A DNA stretch of 7,135 bases from Verrucomicrobiales bacterium (lineage in GTDB: Bacteria; Verrucomicrobiota; Verrucomicrobiia; Verrucomicrobiales; V1-33): positions 1-7,135 of the forward strand of contig JALRGB010000399.1 of the NCBI GenBank assembly GCA_023253575.1, in the 5' to 3' direction. The notes beneath the pieces were generated by a model. That model made no database searches, was not told the DNA's origin, and saw only the letters and a program-made list of their open reading frames with translations. This document shows, in pieces, positions 1-6,800 of this stretch (its first letter is position 1; the number at the start of each line of letters is the position of its first letter). The position numbers were made by a program, and so were the translations under genes.

Positions 1-274
1 CGGAAAATCTTCCAAAATCCATGGCCAAGTCCCCAACCTCAAACGCCCCACTCGCGATTTCCCCACTCGCCGTACGCCCCGGCGCCGGCGCCGGCGCCAC
101 CGCCTCCATGTATTCGTGAAATGACTTCAATGCCGTTTGCACCGCAGCGTCCAGCGCCGCCCGCAAATCCGCCACCGGGCGACCAGCCGCAGCCCCCGCC
201 GCCGAGGCAGGTTGCTCTTGAAAGGGAAAATTGGGGATCGCTCCCAGATGATTGGTCTCTCGATGCACACTCAT
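1..274 (-). CDS. Unrecognised protein, N-terminal part (cut by left edge)
   Basis: The minus-strand frame from an ATG at 274 stays open for 91 codons to the left edge, so the 3' end is missing. I do not recognise the product. The visible part begins MSVHRETNHLGAIPNFPF. It continues with an Ala-rich stretch, a probable helix (about residues 34-60, VADLRAALDAAVQTALKSF), a Pro-Ala linker PAPAPG at 61-66, and then GEIASGAFEVGDLAMDFG. There is no signal peptide or membrane segment, so a cytoplasmic protein is likely. An in-frame TGA at 304-302 limits the start to GTG 295, GTG 280 or ATG 274. ATG is preferred although no clear Shine-Dalgarno sequence precedes it. Codons ending in G or C dominate, as in real genes of this window. 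An overlapping minus frame starting at 344 is Gly-rich and low-complexity and looks like its shadow. Confidence 0.6.
   Translation of the reverse strand, partial: MSVHRETNHLGAIPNFPFQEQPASAAGAAAGRPVADLRAALDAAVQTALKSFHEYMEAVAPAPAPGRTASGEIASGAFEVGDLAMDFGRFS
81..98. repeat. Three tandem GGCGCC hexamers inside the left partial gene
   Basis: GGCGCC is repeated three times without interruption. Read on minus it encodes most of the Pro-Ala linker of the partial protein at 1-274. A hexamer repeat keeps the frame, so copy-number change would only lengthen or shorten the linker. Confidence 0.8.
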
Positions 275-360
275 AGGCACGTGGGGCGCGCACACCCCGG
301 TTCAAATTGAAAATGAAAATACAAGAATGAAGGACTGAAGCCAATTCATAGCAGCATCAC

Positions 361-366
361 ATTATA
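361..366 (-). promoter_or_regulatory. Possible -10 element (TATAAT) upstream of the left partial gene
   Basis: The spacer 275-535 is notably AT-rich from about 340 to 395, unlike the rest of the window. Read on minus it contains an exact TATAAT, 87 nt before ATG 274. No good -35 hexamer sits 16-18 nt upstream. TATAAT also reads on plus at 363-368, so direction is uncertain. AT-richness alone could produce this match. Confidence 0.25.
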
Positions 367-496
367 ATTTCAATAATTTTTGTAATAATTCTACCACGTT
401 TCCTCCTTCTTTCACTTCCCCTCCCGTCCATAAGCGCCCTCAACGCACCGAAATGGCTGATTTTTGCGTCTGTTGTTCATTCCTCGCACTCGGGAG

Positions 497-524
497 TTGC
501 AGACGAGCGAGCTGCGGATATGGT
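497..524 (+). promoter_or_regulatory. Candidate promoter of tRNA-Leu
   Basis: TTGCAG at 497-502 and TATGGT at 519-524 are separated by 16 nt. They match sigma-70-type TTGACA and TATAAT at 3 and 4 of 6 positions. Transcription would start near 531, just before the mature tRNA 5' end at 536, which suits a short-leader tRNA transcript. This is positional inference; the hexamers are weak. Confidence 0.35.
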
Positions 525-535
525 GGATCTCACAG

Positions 536-618
536 GCCGACGTGGTGAAATGGTAGACGCGCTAGACTCAAAATCTGGTATCCTCACGGATGTGTCGGTT
601 CGAGTCCGACCGTCGGTA
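536..618 (+). tRNA. tRNA-Leu (anticodon CAA)
   Basis: A complete class II tRNA cloverleaf of 83 nt. The acceptor arm pairs GCCGACG (536-542) with CGTCGGT (611-617), giving seven pairs including a terminal G-T wobble, followed by discriminator A618. The anticodon stem CTAGA/TCTGG (562-566, 574-578) closes the loop CTCAAAA, placing CAA at 569-571, which reads UUG leucine codons. A long variable arm (about 579-593) is typical of Leu and Ser tRNAs, and discriminator A is typical of Leu. The T-arm is GTCGG-TTCGAGT-CCGAC (594-610). CCA is not encoded: the bases after A618 are CTT, so a nucleotidyltransferase must add it. A T-rich run (CTTTTATTTT, 619-628) follows directly and may help end transcription. 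I saw no duplicated tRNA 3' end or integrase that would mark an integrated element. Confidence 0.97.
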
Positions 619-740
619 CTTTTATTTTCCGCCAAGCTCAGCTTGCGCCCGCTCTCTCCAAATTTCCTTTTATCCACAGGAAATTGACGAGCCCCCCACC
701 TCTCCCCGCAGACTTGCTGCCCCCGCCGCGCATCCCCACG

Positions 741-1616
741 CTAATCTTGGCCTGTGCGCAGAGCTTCGCGCAAGGCCCCGGGAACGTCAGTGGTAATGGA
801 ATCCACCCCAAAGGCGACAAAACGACGAGCCGCCACCGGGCTATTCACCGTCCAGACATGTCTCTCAAATCCAACGACCCGCAATTCATCGAAGTATCGC
901 GCATCAAGTGACTGGTCCGCCTGCAACCCGACCCCCTCGGCGGACAGTCGGCTTAAGGTGTCGAGCAGGGCAAAAATCGATGGCTGCGGTGCCCCCCCGG
1001 CATCGGGCTCGACTGAGACCAGCCAAGAAGCACGCCAGTCAGGCGCCTCGGCTTTGAAGGAACGAATCATATTATCGTTGAACGAGATCACGGTCACCTG
1101 TTCACGGGTCAGCGGACCAGCTTCCAAGGCGGCGATAAGAGTCGGCACAATTTCCGGCCCACACTTGACCTCGAGAAACAACGCCTTCCCCGATGGAACG
1201 ACGGCCATTACTTCTTGTAGAGTGGGGATGATTTCACCACGAAACGCCTCCCCTTTCCACAGTCCGACATCGAGCGCACGCAGTTCTGCCAAAGTCGACT
1301 CACGGACGTTTTTAAGCACCCCGCCCGCTGCCGTGCGTTTGGTGTCGGCGTCATGCAGGCAGATGATGTGCCCATCTTTCGTCAGGTGAAAGTCTCCTTC
1401 AATGCCGTCCGCTTCCTGTTCCCAGGCCAGCTCGAACGCAGCCAGCGTGTTTTCCGGCGCATGCCCAGAGGCTCCGCGATGGGCGATGATCAATGGCAAC
1501 ACCCGAGGCGGCGGCACCACCGCTGGTCGCGGCGTGCACGACACGCCCGCGGCCGCCACCCACAACCCCACCACCGCAGTCATGCCACCCAACCCAGTCC
1601 GGTAGAAAAAATTCAT
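741..1616 (-). CDS. Secreted or lipoprotein glycerophosphodiester phosphodiesterase
   Basis: A protein of the GDPD family (TIM barrel), which hydrolyses glycerophosphodiesters from phospholipid turnover to glycerol-3-phosphate and an alcohol. From the ATG at 1616 it is 291 aa. Family motifs appear in order: IIAHRGASGHAPENT (H46, R47, E55, N56), GIEGDFHLTKDG (metal ligands E73, D75), the second catalytic His in CLHD (H88), FLEVK (E149), VWTVN (255 region) and FGVDSITTDVP near the end. The barrel looks full length. The N-terminus MNFFYRTGLGG followed by a hydrophobic stretch (about 12-25) and Cys27 (GVSC) looks like an export signal, possibly a lipoprotein lipobox, although Gly at -3 is atypical. 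The frame is open back to 1802, but those 62 residues would bury the signal, so I reject that start. ATG 1583 is another possibility. No strong Shine-Dalgarno sequence is visible. It is divergent from the PEP-CTERM gene and converges on tRNA-Leu. Substrate headgroup is unknown. Confidence 0.93.
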   Translation of the reverse strand: MNFFYRTGLGGMTAVVGLWVAAAGVSCTPRPAVVPPPRVLPLIIAHRGASGHAPENTLAAFELAWEQEADGIEGDFHLTKDGHIICLHDADTKRTAAGGVLKNVRESTLAELRALDVGLWKGEAFRGEIIPTLQEVMAVVPSGKALFLEVKCGPEIVPTLIAALEAGPLTREQVTVISFNDNMIRSFKAEAPDWRASWLVSVEPDAGGAPQPSIFALLDTLSRLSAEGVGLQADQSLDARYFDELRVVGFERHVWTVNSPVAARRFVAFGVDSITTDVPGALREALRTGQD

Positions 1617-1687
1617 GAGGAAAAATACCCGGCTCGCCGCACTCCGCGGTCGAAACCATAAACCATCCTCGATCGCCCGCCCAGATG

Positions 1688-1705
1688 CGCAAATGCGGAT
1701 TTGCG
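1688..1705. promoter_or_regulatory. Operator-like inverted repeat in the divergent spacer
   Basis: CGCAAAT (1688-1694) and ATTTGCG (1699-1705) are perfect 7-bp complements around a 4-nt centre GCGG. The site lies in the 281-bp spacer 1617-1897 between the divergent phosphodiesterase and PEP-CTERM genes, 72 bp before the former's ATG. The 8-mer ATTTGCGA of the right arm recurs at 1845-1852, 46 bp before the latter's start. It could be a protein-binding site or an RNA hairpin in the phosphodiesterase leader. No convincing -35/-10 pair is visible for either gene here. Confidence 0.4.
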
Positions 1706-1779
1706 AGCCCCCACCCCCGTCAACCACCGCTTCGATGCTCATCCGCCGTCTGACCGCAGCCAAGCCGCGGCCGTCAAAT

Positions 1780-1803
1780 ACCGCGCGCAAGACCGCGCGC
1801 AAA
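1780..1803. repeat. 12-bp tandem duplication in the divergent spacer
   Basis: ACCGCGCGCAAG (1780-1791) is followed directly by ACCGCGCGCAAA (1792-1803), identical except for the last base. It lies between the divergent promoters' likely positions and within no gene I accept. No role is evident beyond replication slippage. Confidence 0.7.
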
Positions 1804-1897
1804 GGAAGTCACTGGCCAGCGCGACGTGCCCCACACCCCCGGTCATTTGCGAAAAATCGACATTTGGATTTTGGAATTTCTTCTGATACGCTGACGT

Positions 1898-2722
1898 GTG
1901 AAATGGTATTCGTCATGTGTGCTCGGATGGATGACCTGTCAGGCAGCGGCGGCGGCGTTGATATGGACTGGCACGTCGGCAGATCCGGCCGGGTTGCTGC
2001 CGGTCGTGGATGCCTTTCGGGCCCAGATCAGCGCGGGTGGGAGCAACAACGGGGTGGGCGGAAGTTTTACCACCGGCCGACGGGAAGTCGCTTGGGACGC
2101 GGCTTCGCTTGATCCTGTGCAAATACCCGCCGCCATGCCCGGAGATTTTTTCAATACCTTCTCCCAGCGCGGATTGGTCTTGTCCACCCCAGGCAGTTTG
2201 CGAGTCAGCGGGCGGGCGGCCAGTGGCTCGACCGACGTTTTGTTCAGTTCGCTCAATCCACGAGCGGCCTCGGCCTTGCAGGCCCTGACCCCGGAGCGCA
2301 TGCTGGCAGTCTACGGCGCCACCACCGTCGATGCCACATTTTTCCTGCCGGGCAGTCCGACGCAACCAGCATTCGTCCGCGGATTTGGTCTGGTCGTGGC
2401 CGATGTGAATGTCGCCGGCTCGACCCGACTGGAGGCACTCGACGCCTTCGGCGCTGTCATCGGCTCCGTCGATGTCCCGCCAGCCCCCAACGGCCTGAGT
2501 TTCGCCGGCCTATGGATGGAAGGATCCACATGGATTTCCAGCGTGCGCCTGACCGCCGGCCAGACCGGCATCGATGACACCACCAGCAGCCGGGATATCG
2601 TCGCCATGGACGACTTTATCTTCGCAGAACCGCAACTGACCGCGATCCCTGAACCAACAGCTCCGCTCCTGCTCGCGCTCGCCGCCATCAGCCTGCTGGG
2701 CGTACGACGCCGCCAGCCATAG
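1898..2722 (+). CDS. PEP-CTERM sorting domain protein
   Basis: A 274-aa exported protein with a PEP-CTERM tail: IPEP (250-253), a hydrophobic segment (about 255-268) and the basic end RRRQP. In known systems an exosortase cleaves this tail and the protein goes to the surface or extracellular matrix; no exosortase is in this window. The N-terminus has one Lys and a hydrophobic run to about residue 22, a plausible signal peptide. The middle contains NNGVGGSFTTGRREVAWD (50-67), MPGDFFNTFSQRGLVLSTPG (80-99), VRGFGLVVADV (160-170) and IVAMDDFIFAEP (234-245). From memory this pattern occurs in a set of uncharacterised secreted proteins of several phyla, and I know no function for it. The start is GTG 1898, because an in-frame TGA sits at 1892; ATG 1931 would shorten the signal peptide. 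No Shine-Dalgarno sequence is visible. mtnP follows 94 nt downstream on the same strand. Confidence 0.9.
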   Translation: MKWYSSCVLGWMTCQAAAAALIWTGTSADPAGLLPVVDAFRAQISAGGSNNGVGGSFTTGRREVAWDAASLDPVQIPAAMPGDFFNTFSQRGLVLSTPGSLRVSGRAASGSTDVLFSSLNPRAASALQALTPERMLAVYGATTVDATFFLPGSPTQPAFVRGFGLVVADVNVAGSTRLEALDAFGAVIGSVDVPPAPNGLSFAGLWMEGSTWISSVRLTAGQTGIDDTTSSRDIVAMDDFIFAEPQLTAIPEPTAPLLLALAAISLLGVRRRQP

Positions 2723-2726
2723 GAGC

Positions 2727-2806
2727 TGGCCCGGTCGTTGTGACCGCGCTGTGCGGAATCAGCTCGGAGGGGTTTTTAGGTTGAAACTTGGACCGGGCCA
2801 CCGGAG
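2727..2806 (+). promoter_or_regulatory. Foldable leader of mtnP, candidate cis-regulatory RNA
   Basis: TGGCCCGGTC (2727-2736) and GACCGGGCCA (2791-2800) are exact 10-bp complements that close a 54-nt interior. The interior can form CCGC/GCGG (2744-2747 with 2753-2756) and GGGTTT/AAACTT (2770-2775 with 2784-2789, two G-U pairs). The 3' arm ends two bases before the likely Shine-Dalgarno GGAG (2803-2806) of mtnP. Two competing pairings exist. CGGTC/GACCG (2732-2736 with 2742-2746) breaks the long helix. CCGG/CCGG (2793-2796 with 2801-2804) would cover the Shine-Dalgarno. There is no U-run after the helix, so it does not resemble an intrinsic terminator. I do not recognise it as any known SAM or SAH riboswitch class. 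The pairings are seen; regulation is inferred. Confidence 0.4.
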
Positions 2807-2816
2807 ACGTGCGGGC

Positions 2817-3704
2817 ATGAGCAACAACGAAGAGCCGGTTCCCATCGGCATTATTGGCGGCAGCGGGTTATACGAAATGGACGGTTTCTCGGGGCGCGAG
2901 GAAAGAGTGATGACCACGCCGTTTGGCGCTCCCTCCGAAACAATTGTGGGCGGATGGATCAGCGGACGACGCGTCTACTTTCTGCCCCGCCACGGCCGGG
3001 GTCACCGGATTTTGCCCACCGAAATCAACCACCGCGCCAATATCTACGCCCTCCGATCACTCGGCGTACGCTTCATCATCGCCGTCTCCGCCTGCGGCTC
3101 GCTCCAAGAACAATACCCCCCCTGCCATATCGTCCTGCCAGACCAATTCTACGACCGCACCAGCCGCCGCGAACACCATACCTTCTTCGGAAATGGCATC
3201 GTCGCCCACATCGGGTTCGCCGACCCCATCTCCACCGGACTGCGCCACCTCCTCCATGCCGCCTGCCTCGCCCAAAACCGCCACGTCCATAATGGCGGCA
3301 CCTACGTCAATATGGACGGCCCCGCCTTCTCCACCCGCGCCGAATCAAATGCCTACCGCCACCTCGGATTCGACATCATCGGCATGACCAACCTGCCCGA
3401 AGCCAAACTCGCCCGCGAAGCCGAAATCGCCTTCGCTACACTCGGCATGGTCACCGATTACGACTGCTGGAAAATCGAGGAGGAACCAGTCACCGCCCAA
3501 CAAATCATCGGCCACCTCGTCGCCAACGCCACCGCCGCTAAAGAAATCCTCGCCGCCGTCATCCCCACCGTGCCCACCCACCCGTCATGGCCAGAACACT
3601 CCGCCCTCGACGTCGCCGTCGTCACCGATCGCTCAATCTGGCCCGAAACCACCCGCCAGTCACTCGGCATCCTGCTCGATCGATGGGAAATGGCCCAGTC
3701 TTAA
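2817..3704 (+). CDS. mtnP: S-methyl-5'-thioadenosine phosphorylase
   Basis: A 295-aa enzyme of the MTAP/PNP family (purine nucleoside phosphorylase type 2). It cleaves methylthioadenosine with phosphate to adenine and 5-methylthioribose-1-phosphate in the cytoplasm, salvaging the by-product of polyamine and other SAM-dependent synthesis. Visible motifs are IGIIGGSGLY (10-19, phosphate binding), PRHGRGH (57-63), NHRANIYALRSLG (71-83), SACGSL (91-96), PDQFYDRT (108-115), GTYVNMDGPAFSTRAES (161-177), IGMTNLPEAKLAREAE (188-203) and TDYDCW (213-218). The two aspartates of TDYDCW contact adenine and favour MTAP over guanosine/inosine-specific PNP. Length is normal and no motif is missing. ATG 2817 has GGAG at 2803-2806, 10 nt upstream. 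TTG 2781 after GGAGGGG (2766-2772) is a possible alternative that adds 12 residues; GTG 2751 would add 22. No other methionine-salvage gene is nearby. From about residue 60 the coding strand becomes strongly C-rich. Confidence 0.93.
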   Translation: MSNNEEPVPIGIIGGSGLYEMDGFSGREERVMTTPFGAPSETIVGGWISGRRVYFLPRHGRGHRILPTEINHRANIYALRSLGVRFIIAVSACGSLQEQYPPCHIVLPDQFYDRTSRREHHTFFGNGIVAHIGFADPISTGLRHLLHAACLAQNRHVHNGGTYVNMDGPAFSTRAESNAYRHLGFDIIGMTNLPEAKLAREAEIAFATLGMVTDYDCWKIEEEPVTAQQIIGHLVANATAAKEILAAVIPTVPTHPSWPEHSALDVAVVTDRSIWPETTRQSLGILLDRWEMAQS

Positions 3705-3780
3705 AAATACCACCCCGCGTGGCCACCCCGCCCTGCACGCCTCGGACCTCGACCCCGCCCTCATTCTTTTTAGCCACTCC

Positions 3781-3832
3781 TTTCTGCTCTCTTCAGGTCT
3801 CTACTTTCTAGTTTCTGCTTTCTGCTTTTTTT
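3781..3832 (+). repeat. Pyrimidine-rich TTTCT-type tract downstream of mtnP
   Basis: The spacer between the convergent genes contains a degenerate run of TTTCTG/TTTCTA units that ends in seven T at 3826-3832. The plus strand here is almost purine-free. The T-run could help end mtnP transcripts, but no stable hairpin precedes it. No coding frame is supported in 3705-3893. Confidence 0.5.
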
Positions 3833-3854
3833 CCCGGCCCTTTCCTCCGCCCGC

Positions 3855-3878
3855 CCTGCCGGCCCCGGGGCCGGCAGG
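3855..3878. repeat. Perfect 24-bp GC-only-core palindrome between convergent genes, possible terminator
   Basis: The sequence reads the same on both strands over 24 bases, with centre GGCCCCGGGGCC and outer arms CCTGCC/GGCAGG. As RNA it would make a hairpin of about 10 bp with a 4-nt loop from either strand. It lies 151 bp after the mtnP stop and 16 bp after the cytochrome gene's stop on minus, a position that suits transcript ends of both. Neither side has a U-run after the hairpin, so it is not a standard intrinsic terminator. A dispersed intergenic palindrome is the alternative. Confidence 0.6.
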
Positions 3879-3893
3879 CAGATACCCCGCTCT

Positions 3894-6800
3894 TTACTGA
3901 GCGAAGGCTTTGTCCTTCGGATTGCCGCCGCTTTGCAGATAAGCCAGCAGATCGAGAACTTCTTCTTCGTTCAAACGATTCATCAATCCTGGAGGCATCA
4001 TGGAAATCGGATACGGCTTGCGCGTGGCCACGGTGGTGACCGGCACACTGATGACATCTGACGGCGCCAGCGGATTCATGGCTACCATCAACGCTCCGTT
4101 TTCTTCTTTCATGACGCGACCGACGATGACCCCACCGTCTTGGAGATCGATCTGGGTGCTTTCGTATTGATCCGAGATCACTTTACTTGGTTCAATCAAG
4201 TTTTCGAGCAAGTCACGAAGCGAATAGCGGTTGCCGATGCCGGTGAGGTCTGGCCCGAGGCCGCCGCCATCGCCGCCGAACCGGTGGCAGGTGCTGCAGG
4301 CTGTGGCGTCGTAAAGGTTTTTCCCACTGGCGAAGTTTCGTCCATGGATGCGGCCTTCGGCGAACTTCATGATGTCATCCACCGTGTACGGGCGGCCTGG
4401 GCCTGTGGGTGGAGTGAACGTGAGGGTGGCGGGCTCATCCACCTTGGTCGAGAGCGTCTCGTACGTCGCCCGCTCGGCCTCAGGCACGTTGGCCAGCGCT
4501 TCTTTCCGCGCGTTTTCAATGAACCCATGGAAACTATTCCCCCCACGCCACTTTTTGGTCATCGGGAACCACGCAAAATACTGACGTCGCAATTCGGGAG
4601 TCCATCCGGTCGTAGCGGACCGCAAGTTCCACGCCAGCGCCATTTGCTGGCGATTGGGGCGCCCTTCCATCGTCCCTTGCACATCACGAGCGTAATTCTC
4701 GTTGCGGGCCAGCAGCTGGGCACTGGCCGCTTCTACTCCCTCGAGCTCCCGGGCCACCGCCATCAATTGCAATGACTTGGCCACCACCGCCGGATCCCCG
4801 AGGAAAATAAGCACTTGGCTCAGCTCGCGGTTCAACATGTCATCGGCCGCCGGAAACCGGCTGCCCACCGCCTCGATCACCCGAGCCGTGGTCGCCGCAT
4901 CTGGCTTACCCTGATGGATCAACGTCAGCTGAAGCGCACGCACCGCCGCCAAACTCTGGTCGACACTGAGCCCAGCCCCAGCCAGCACTCCCAGCTTCTG
5001 CAAAATCATCGATTGCGTATCCGGCCGCTGACTGAGGCGCGCCATCGCCACACATCCTTCAATAATCGCCAACGGCCGTGATTCATCACGCAGACGCGCC
5101 ACCCACGAATCAACCGGCTGCCGCTCAATGGCCACCCGCGCCGCATACCGAACAAAACGATCGGCATCCCCCAGCGCCGGCCACGCCTTGCCCACCACCG
5201 CCGCCGCCGCCGTCCCGTCAATCGGAGCCGAATGCAACTTCTCCAATTCACGACGCAACGCAGGCTCAGGCCGGGCTTTGCGATCACTGATAATCGGATG
5301 AGCCAGAGGCTCAGCCTTTTCCCCACCCGTGTAAACTACCCGATACAGCGCCGACTGAGTTTTGCGGCCGCCAATCGCGAAATACATCGCTCCATCCTGC
5401 GGATGAATTAACAAGTCAGTCAGCGGCAATGGCTTGCCACTGACAAATTCCTCGACAACCGGAGTGTGAGTCGCCCCCTGCGGCTGTAAATGCACCGCAT
5501 ACATCGTACCATACGTCCAGTCACACGCATAAAATGCCGCTTGGTACTTAGCCGGAAACTTGGCCCCCGTCCCAAAAGTCACACCCGTCGGACTGCCCGG
5601 ACCAACATTATACGTCGGGGGCAAAGAATCTGGATAATACGCCGGCCATTTGCCCGATCCCGAGCGCCATCCATAATCGCCACCGCTCACACAATGGACA
5701 ATACGCGTCGCCCGATACCACGGCGCCCCCATGTCCCACTCCATGTCGCTGTCAAACGTGTACATATCCCCTTCCGTATTGATGGAAATATCGAATTGAT
5801 TGCGGAAGCCGCTGCAAAAGAGCTCGACCTGCCGCCCTTCGGGATCGGTCTTGATGACGTATCCCCCCGGAGCCGTGATGCCAGCCGCATGACCGTTGGC
5901 ATCCCACATCCGCGGTAGCAAATGGTCTTCGGCCCGCACTCCCGCATCGCGCGAAGCATCAATTTTCCCAGGAGGTTTGGTGTGATTGCCGCAAGCGATA
6001 AACAACGATGTCCCGTCAGGTGACAGAATGACCGAATGCGGACCGTGCTCGCCGCCGCCATCCAAACGCAACAAATGTTCCTCTTTTTCAAATACTCCAT
6101 CGTCATCCTCATCTCGCAGACGCCACAATCCCGGCTCGCTCTTAGCCGTTGGCCGCTCGCTGACAATGACATATAAACTATCAAAAGCCCACAAGAGACC
6201 GTGGGCACCCCCAATCGTAGTGCCAAGCTTTTCCACGACTGTGGCCGCCGGATCAATAGTTCCACCCACGGCCGGAGGCTGCAGCCGATAGATCGAGCCG
6301 TATTGATCACCGGCAATAATGCGTCCTTTCGGATCCGTCGTCATACTCACCCACGACCCTTCCTGATCTTTGGGCACCGTGTAAATCAACTCCGCCTTAA
6401 ATCCCGGCAGAGTCTGCACCGCCTCCGCCGCAATCACCGCCTGCTCAGCCCGCGGCGCATCAAAAACATTGCCCCATGGCTCCATACCCATCGCTCCCAA
6501 TACCACCACCGGCTTGAAAACCGCTGATCCCCCCACACTGACCGCCCAGCCATCACCCGATTCAATCACCGTCTTCACCTTGTCCTCCCCCGTCAAAGTC
6601 AGCGCCACCGCCAGCCCCGCCGCACTATTCGCTTCATTGCTGGCCTCAATCCGCACTTCGTTGCGCCCAGGCTTAAGATGCGCCACCACATTCGCCTGCG
6701 AAGGCTCACTCCAACTCCGGCTCTGCAATACCTCCTTCCCATTGATAAAAACCGTCGCCGCATTGTCCGCCGCCACTTTGAGAACCGCCCGCTTTACCCC

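Noticed and set aside
536..618. tRNA-Leu as an attachment site of an integrated element
   Set aside because: No repeat of the tRNA 3' end, integrase or foreign-looking gene block was seen in the window.
633..645. CAAGCT-C-AGCTTG hairpin after tRNA-Leu as a terminator
   Set aside because: The single-base centre forces a short 4-5 bp stem in RNA, and no U-run follows it.
754..1389. Long plus-strand frame of 211 codons
   Set aside because: It is antisense to the phosphodiesterase, whose catalytic motifs and order are intact. Its translation is Ser/Thr/Pro/Arg-rich without recognisable motifs, as expected for a shadow frame.
1617..1802. 62-residue N-terminal extension of the phosphodiesterase
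   Set aside because: It would place the export signal internally, its composition is Arg/Gly-rich, and it covers the palindrome and tandem duplication in the spacer.
1615..2112. Plus-strand frame of 165 codons across the divergent spacer
   Set aside because: It overlaps the PEP-CTERM gene in another frame, is Arg/Pro-rich and has no recognisable motif.
2751..2816. Upstream GTG start for mtnP
   Set aside because: It adds 22 mostly basic residues not expected before the IGIIGGSG strand, and ATG 2817 has a well-placed GGAG.
5687..6316. Minus-strand frame of 209 codons inside the cytochrome gene
   Set aside because: It overlaps the propeller region of the 1018-aa protein in another frame and shows no domain or start signal of its own.
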